64,000 nt of DNA from Phytoseiulus persimilis (Eukaryota > Arthropoda > Arachnida > Mesostigmata > Phytoseiidae), in assembly GCA_037576195.1 (NCBI GenBank), contig CM075101.1:23374001-23438000 (forward strand). Direction: 5' to 3'. The position numbers and the translations under genes are program-made. Positions 58,401-64,000 of this stretch are shown here, one piece after another. Below the pieces are notes generated by a model. That model saw only the letters and a list, made by a program, of their open reading frames with translations, did no database searches and was not told the origin of the DNA. The number at the start of each line of letters is the position of its first letter. Position 1 is the stretch's first letter.

Positions 58401-58823
58401 AAGCAACCCAGTTTCGAAGAGCGCCGCAACGATTGGCGCGAGGCGGGCAAAGTAAAGTGTAAAATCAATAGCGGGATGGCCGACAGTCCACGAGGATTGG
58501 AATACTACGAGTACACGGTGGACGAGATGCAGAACGCTTCCACCGTCAAGGGAGGAATGTTGTGCCGGGATTCGGACGAACAGCCGTGTCTCTTCGATTT
58601 GCACGACGATCCATGCGAACTGAGACAGTACACGGGGCCAGATCGTGATCGAGTCATCGAAGAGCTCTCGGAAATAGCGGGAGAGTACCTCGGAATCGCG
58701 GAGCCCGCGCTAACGCCCTGGGTCCACCGGAGAGCTCCAGCGGAAGAAGATGCAGATCCGGGGAGATTCTCCGGAGCCTGGATGCCTTGGGTTACTCTTA
58801 ACAACACGAATCGAGCTCCATGA
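55457..58823 (+). CDS. Arylsulfatase B-like enzyme with intact active-site motifs
   Basis: Seven exons, 55457-55660, 56630-56789, 56988-57100, 57182-57292, 57389-57650, 57742-58041 and 58117-58823, give 618 residues with exactly the phases of the upstream paralogue; exons 2 and 4 have identical lengths (160 and 111). Two introns (57293-57388, 96 bp; 58042-58116, 75 bp) are multiples of three without stops, so simple ORF calling reads through them. I place them by GT-AG sites and the paralogue's structure. A strong hydrophobic anchor ([20 protein letters not shown]...) follows a 28-residue basic N-terminus, suggesting a type II membrane protein. Active-site motifs are intact: VDDMGWSD, CTPSR (Cys105), GKWHLG, SHMAPHG, SSDNGG and LRGQK. 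ARSB removes 4-sulfate from N-acetylgalactosamine in dermatan and chondroitin sulfate; the exact substrate here is unknown. Confidence 0.93.
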
Positions 58824-60436
58824 ATGTGCTCCCTCCTGCTTCTCGTGGGTGAGCTTCGGGAGTCGGGGACATTGACATAATTCAGCCCTATATTGAGAAA
58901 TTCGCAGATCGTGCTCGCTCATGATAGATCTTCCGTGTTTGTGAGAACCATTCGGCATATTTCCAGGAGAAGTCCGGAAAGACTGGCGCGGAGCTGACCG
59001 CTCACCGCAGAGGTAGCGCCCGGAATACCTTCGTTCTCACTGTCGATTCTGTATCTTGATAAATGCCTCGAGCGTGCACTCATTTGAACCTGATCCAAAC
59101 TGGCAGAATCCAATAGTTTCTCCAGTCCCTTCCGGTTGGCTGTGACGAAATTCCGTCGCAAGTCGCAGAGTCTTTCCTGGCTGTCCAACATCAGTTCTAT
59201 GACATCCTTGAGCTCTTACTCTATCCGAAGCAGGCTCGAGAAGCCCGTCGTAGACCCCACTCGGCTCTCTGTGATCAGCAAGTCCGTGACAGATGGCAAC
59301 CCGCAGCGTCCGAAACTCCTCTCATTTACATTGTTAGCGATAACGATCAACCTAAGCAACAATAGCGCTCGCCTTCATGAGTTCTTGGAGTTTCCGGTGA
59401 TGTCCAGTTTCCCGAATATGTGCTGCGGGAACTTTCTATACGCATCGATCGACGACGAGGCTCGTCCCTGAGCGGGAATCCTGTCGCTCTCCGGACGGAA
59501 GGGAGCAGAACAGCACGGCGATGAATCCGCGCAGAACCGCGCCAGTTCGTCCGCCAGCGAAGTGGTTTCCTCATTAAGACGTTGGATAAGATGCTCACTT
59601 CGAAACTTTCGTGAACACACACATCTCCATTCCCGGCCGCCCTGATTCGTGACTGAATTTTTCAACTTCCCTTGTTCCAAGGAATCCTCTCATGATGTTT
59701 CGGAGCGAAGAACTCTCGTTGAGCTCAAGCTCCATGAGAGATCGTTCCAGTTCGACAAAACGCTGATGTAATTCCCGAACCACGAGCATCTTCGATTAGA
59801 GCATGAGTGCGTCGACACGCCCCCTTAAGTTTCGCCGAAAGAGGAGCCAAATCGCCACGAGAAACCACTCCTCCTACTAGATACTTTTTCTGAAGCTGAT
59901 TCAGTTACGATTCCATGAGGAAAAATTATAGGCCGACTTGAGCGACAGGGCTCCGTGTCTGCACCATACGTGAAATTTAAGTCAGTGCGACACTACCACA
60001 ATAACCATTGCTCCTATCTCGATAGATAGCCGTTCTTTCAAATAGGAGATCAGAGCGTAGGAAGTGAGCGTCGATATTTAGCATCGACCCTCAATTGAGC
60101 GCCAGCGCGACGCTCCCCGTTCTCCTCGAGTGTTCGCCAGAGTGGATGTCTGAGGCGGAGACCGACCGGCCTGCGCTTCATCAACTCTGTGCCAGGGGAT
60201 ATGCGGTGCCAGATTGGGGCAGCGATAGATAAACTCATTCCATCACCGTCTAGTCGATCCAACTGAGAAACCTCAGGGGGATTCAGCGTTCCCCCTTTGG
60301 AAAGTAGTCCCAATAATGTTTGCCATATCTGTTGACGATTCCCGTTGGGTTGGAGACGTCGAAACGAGAGTTTCGGTATCCGATTGCTGACGCTATGGCT
60401 AGAAACTTCAGTTTCCAACGCAATAGAAATCTTCAA
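58824..60436 (-). CDS. Probable coiled-coil protein gene, family unknown
   Basis: Four minus-strand frames look like exons of one gene. One, 60050-60436 (128 codons, no ATG), reads ...KLSFRRLQPNGNRQQIWQTL and NPPEVSQLDRLDGDGMSL to a stop. Another starts at ATG 59789 with VRELHQRFVELERSLMELEL, a heptad-like stretch. It may splice at GAA|GTTGAA to a frame reading SEHLIQRLNEETTSLADELA. The last (~58919-59215) reads ELKDVIELMLDSQERLCDLR and ends at a stop. Splice sites are only moderately convincing and two alternative frames exist in the middle. There may be two genes. No function assigned. Confidence 0.4.
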
Positions 60437-63400
60437 TGATTTCGTTCAGGAAAGATAGCTATGGTAACTCACCTCATTTTCATGGATGTTTCCTCTCCCG
60501 AGGACCTGTGAAGTAGAGTCGGAATTCAGAATGTGTCTCAAGGAGAGTGTGCCATCCAAGCAAACACTTCCCTTGGAGAGGAAGTAGGATGACCTCAGGG
60601 TGAAACCGCATTCCAATAACTCACGAGTCTCTAGAACTGGCTACTTGACCTCGGCCACAGTTCAACCAGGGTGGGAGCCACGACTTCCACAAAAACGTTC
60701 AACTCCAACTCGGAGATCATTTGCGCCGCATCCGTTCCTCGCTTCACTCTCATGCCCCAACGGTGGGCGCAGATTATTAGCAATCGAGTCCTCGTTCTCT
60801 CTCCTCCGATCGAAAATCAGACTCTTTACCCTTGAGTCACCCTCGGAGTCAGCTGATCCGCACAAGGTGTTGCCACCACCCGCCTCAGCAGCGGAAATCT
60901 CGAGCTGCTGGTGTCGGTGGTGGACCGAGTCAAAAGCATCTTTCGTTCGTGATCGATGGCCGATGGAAAAACTCAGCGGCAGCAGCAGCAGCAGGAGTCT
61001 ACTCGGGATTCATTTTATGATTTACTAGAGCTTCTGTGGGCTCACATGTGGAGGGGGGAGTTTGCATGACTCCAGCTCCGTTTCAGCTCCACACTTCCGA
61101 GCTCGGCTCTTGCGGACCGCTCGGAGGTCTGAATCCAGGACTCGAGTGAGGAACGTAGCTCGCGCCTCGATTCAGAAGGAACCGCTGTGAGTCGCTGAGA
61201 GCTGCTGCTAGGTCACCACGATCGTGGGCGTTCATGAATTCTCAGCGGGTGCGTGGATCGATGGCTGCCCGTTGAGCTTCATTCGATAACGATCCGACGA
61301 CACCTGACTTCCGTTTTGTTTGCGCAACTGTTGGGTCCAAGCAGGTCCAGCCCAGAAACGCTGGAATCCGGACCTTCCTTGCTCTCCGTCGTTTCCATCT
61401 TCCGCGGTCTCGCTGTTTTCCTTGAAGCGGCCGCAGTCTGACCAGCCAAGTGTTTGGCGTGGTTGGGTGCGAAACAGTTACCGTTACGAGCCAATCATTG
61501 CAAATGGGTCTGCCAGCTGCCTCTCACTCGCTCTCCGGGTCGGTTGGTCGAGCGCTCGGCCAGTTGGACGGACAGACGCCCGGTTGGTTTGCCGCCCGGC
61601 TCTTTGCCCGCCCGCTAGCGAGACGGTCACTCGACTTCTGGACTGTGTTGGCTCTTGCGGGAACGGCCCACCGGAGTGTAGGGAATCGTGCAAGATGAGA
61701 ACGACAGACGAGGTGAACTCTCCTCTCAGACAGAGCTACTACAACTGCTGCTACTACACATTTATATGCCGTATAACACCGACAGCGAGAAGGGAGCGGG
61801 CGAGTAAGCAAACAGATAGACAAAGGAGGGCACTGGGCTGACGTCCAACGAGAACAACAAACAACCAACTAGCGCGTTTCTCCTGCCCAGGACGCTCTGT
61901 TTCATAGCTGACGACGAGGAGCTGCATGGTTTGTTGCTCCACGTTAGCGATCTGCGGCGAGTTCCCGACGCCGTTTCTCTCGATGCGGTGCTCTCCGAAA
62001 CTTTGGCGTGCTCGCTCGTCCCCAGGATCCTTTTTCCCTTCGAACCCGGCTGGGACAACCTCGGCCCATGCCGTTTCCGTGCACTGTAAAGTTTCCCACA
62101 GCTCCGCCGGATTATTACTTATCGCCAGTCATGTCTCCCGGGGCAGTAGGACGACGTTCCACTCAATTCGGGCATTCTGCTATCGACACCGACAGGAGAT
62201 TGGCTGTCAACACACACACACACGCGGAGATCGCTTCCTCAGAGGAGAACGGCGAGAGAGAGAGAATGACGGAACAACAAGGGACCACTGACGACAGTGA
62301 CGCTGCCGACGACGGCCTTCTGCGAGTCAAGAGTCCGGGCGCTAACGAAAACTGTTCTGCGGTGCGCAGCGACAAACAAGTCGGACGAGCGATATTGACG
62401 ATTCCGGAGCGTGCGAGCGGAATGCCAACGGTCTGCTCGACCACTAACAACACTCGTTGTGAATCGAGATCAGGCCGAGTGACCTGTGCGAGTTGCCCGA
62501 TAACGACTGTCCCACGTCATCATTCCTGTATCGACTTTGTTTCCGGTGTTGTCCCTCACGAGTTCCGCGGAGACTCCGGCCCTCGTTCACGGCGATTGGA
62601 GCCCCGACTGCGGAACCTCACAACAAACATCGAGAATCATATTCACATTGATCCCACCGATCGGACAACACTTCCTCCCAAACAGTGTCCCGAAACTCGG
62701 TTCAGCGTTAGCCGTTGCGCGGACCGACTCAAAGAGTGCCCGAACTCCGATCCGCCTGCTAACTTCCCGGGAACCCGCTCCATCACACGGCAGACATTAT
62801 CAGTGGAGTGATGGAAGCTTTCAAGTGAACTAAATGGCGTTCGACTCCTTGGTTGCGTCATTGTTATGCTAAGATCCGATGCCCGATCCCCGTCCCTTCG
62901 ACGGAGACAGCCGGTATCTCAAGATTGTCCAGATAGCTCTTCTAGACTCTGTCTGACTGACTCGCTCTCCCGACCCTGTTTTCGTTTAGGCACTCTCGCG
63001 AACAGGTCCTTCTCCCGGCAATACCCGATCCGATTCACCATTCCCGCGCGGTGATGGAAGCGCTTCTCTTCCAACTTTTCCTCACATCTCGAACTTGATG
63101 CTCTCGAGGCGGATCAAGGGTTTGATGAATATCGCTTCCAGCTGAGACACTCGATAATATTTCCCATCACTCCGACAACGGAGGGGAGAATACAGTTCAC
63201 ACGGGACCGATGCAGGAGGAATCTGTTCTCCCCGTTTTGGAGTCGAGCTCTCGAGTCAAGCGGCAGGGAGAATCTCGAGAAGAGGCTCGGGCTCTTCTCC
63301 GACGCTGTACCTAGAGAGACGGAGGGAGAGTTATCTGTAACATAAATAATAAAAGTATTCCATCATCAGGGCCGACTTCGGGGATCTCATCGCCCAAATT

Positions 63401-64000
63401 GCCGCGGCCCGGGAGGAAAAGGGAATAGAGAACGATACGGCGGGGAAGGTCCTGGCAAAATAAAGTTACCGCTTCTCAGGCCGAAGAAGAGTCGATCCAG
63501 GTTGGAAAGAAGAGACGTCTGCACAACCAGTGATAAAATTTGAGTTTCCTCCGGGGGAGGAAATACCAGCTCGGCCACGACTCGTTGCCAACCGATCGGG
63601 CTGTCAGCGATGTAGCCTCGACGATCTGACGTCTGGGCAGGAGCCGAGTTGCCTCCCAGTCGAGCCGGAATGACGCAGGGCAGTGAGCTTGAGCGAGGTC
63701 TCGTTCAACCTGTCAGTTAGTTTGACGTCTTACGGAAAACTCACGGAATTCGCAGCATCTCTCACCCTGATCCCAATCGAGAGGAACTCATCGGGGCTTC
63801 CTGTTCGCCGGCGTTGCTAGTTGCAAGCATCGGGCAGACCGGTGAATGCTGAGTTTTACGAGTGGTACTCCGTGGCTTCTGGAGTGGTCGCATGAATGGG
63901 AGCAGCAACAGCTCCCAGGGATTGGTATGGGAGAACTCCGCAGCCTTTATTGCGTTGGGAGGCTTCGATCTGCACGAAGACAAAAATCGTCCACCAGACA
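60437..64000. other. No recognisable gene; one long plus-strand ORF
   Basis: Apart from the ORF listed separately, only overlapping short frames are present. CA and GA microsatellites lie near 62209-62225 and 62250-62264. It may be the upstream region or first intron of a gene beyond the right edge. Confidence 0.35.
62263..62811 (+). CDS. Long ORF without recognised domain (doubtful)
   Basis: A frame open from about 62008 to 62811 (267 codons) has an ATG at about 62266, after a GA repeat, giving roughly 180 codons beginning MTEQQGTTDDSDAADDG. It is rich in Ser, Thr, Arg and Cys and has no hydrophobic segment or family motif. Its length is more than expected by chance, but the surrounding low-complexity sequence lowers confidence. 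It may be non-coding. Confidence 0.25.
   Translation, partial: RMTEQQGTTDDSDAADDGLLRVKSPGANENCSAVRSDKQVGRAILTIPERASGMPTVCSTTNNTRCESRSGRVTCASCPITTVPRHHSCIDFVSGVVPHEFRGDSGPRSRRLEPRLRNLTTNIENHIHIDPTDRTTLPPKQCPETRFSVSRCADRLKECPNSDPPANFPGTRSITRQTLSVE

Overview
This is eukaryotic nuclear DNA from an arthropod. Genes are split into small exons with GT-AG introns, often only 60-100 bp. They encode an insect/mite-style gustatory-receptor-like protein, a multiplexin (collagen XV/XVIII with endostatin), arylsulfatase-B-like enzymes and a secreted RNase T2. Balanced base composition and compact introns would fit a parasitiform mite (phytoseiid type), but that is an inference; no marker gene settles the species. 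All gene models were built by eye from reading frame, splice sites and family motifs.

Layout. Positions 1-342 (minus) hold the start of a CGGBP1-like/hAT-type zinc-finger gene that runs off the left edge. Positions 5127-7000 hold two unidentified exon-like ORFs, a 614-bp foldback element with 66-bp inverted arms, and a degenerate ~50-bp tandem array. A nearly intact hAT DNA transposon lies at 9135-11599, with terminal repeats, an 8-bp target duplication and one nonsense codon. Around 13.4-13.9 kb are weak sushi-like (+) and ammonia-lyase-like (-) exons. A complete three-exon nucleoredoxin-like gene lies at 14995-15738 (-). A two-exon gustatory-receptor-like gene lies at 16699-18236 (-), with its start codon apparently split by the intron. 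A five-exon RNase T2 gene runs 20550-23031 (+). From 23.1 to 44.6 kb I recognise no gene by homology, only a few exon-like frames. The multiplexin gene runs 51869 to 44640 (-). Two tandem seven-exon arylsulfatase-B-like genes with matching exon phases lie at 52533-55194 and 55457-58823 (+). A probable coiled-coil gene (-) lies at 58.9-60.4 kb. The rest is mostly unexplained.

A theme is loss of catalytic residues. The first sulfatase lacks the formylglycine cysteine and two further active-site residues, while its tandem partner keeps them. The RNase T2 has Gln for the catalytic Glu. The nucleoredoxin-like protein has Ser for the nucleophilic Cys. The genes do not form an operon or one pathway. 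Multiplexin and the sulfatases could both act on extracellular matrix or glycosaminoglycans, but that link is only suggestive.
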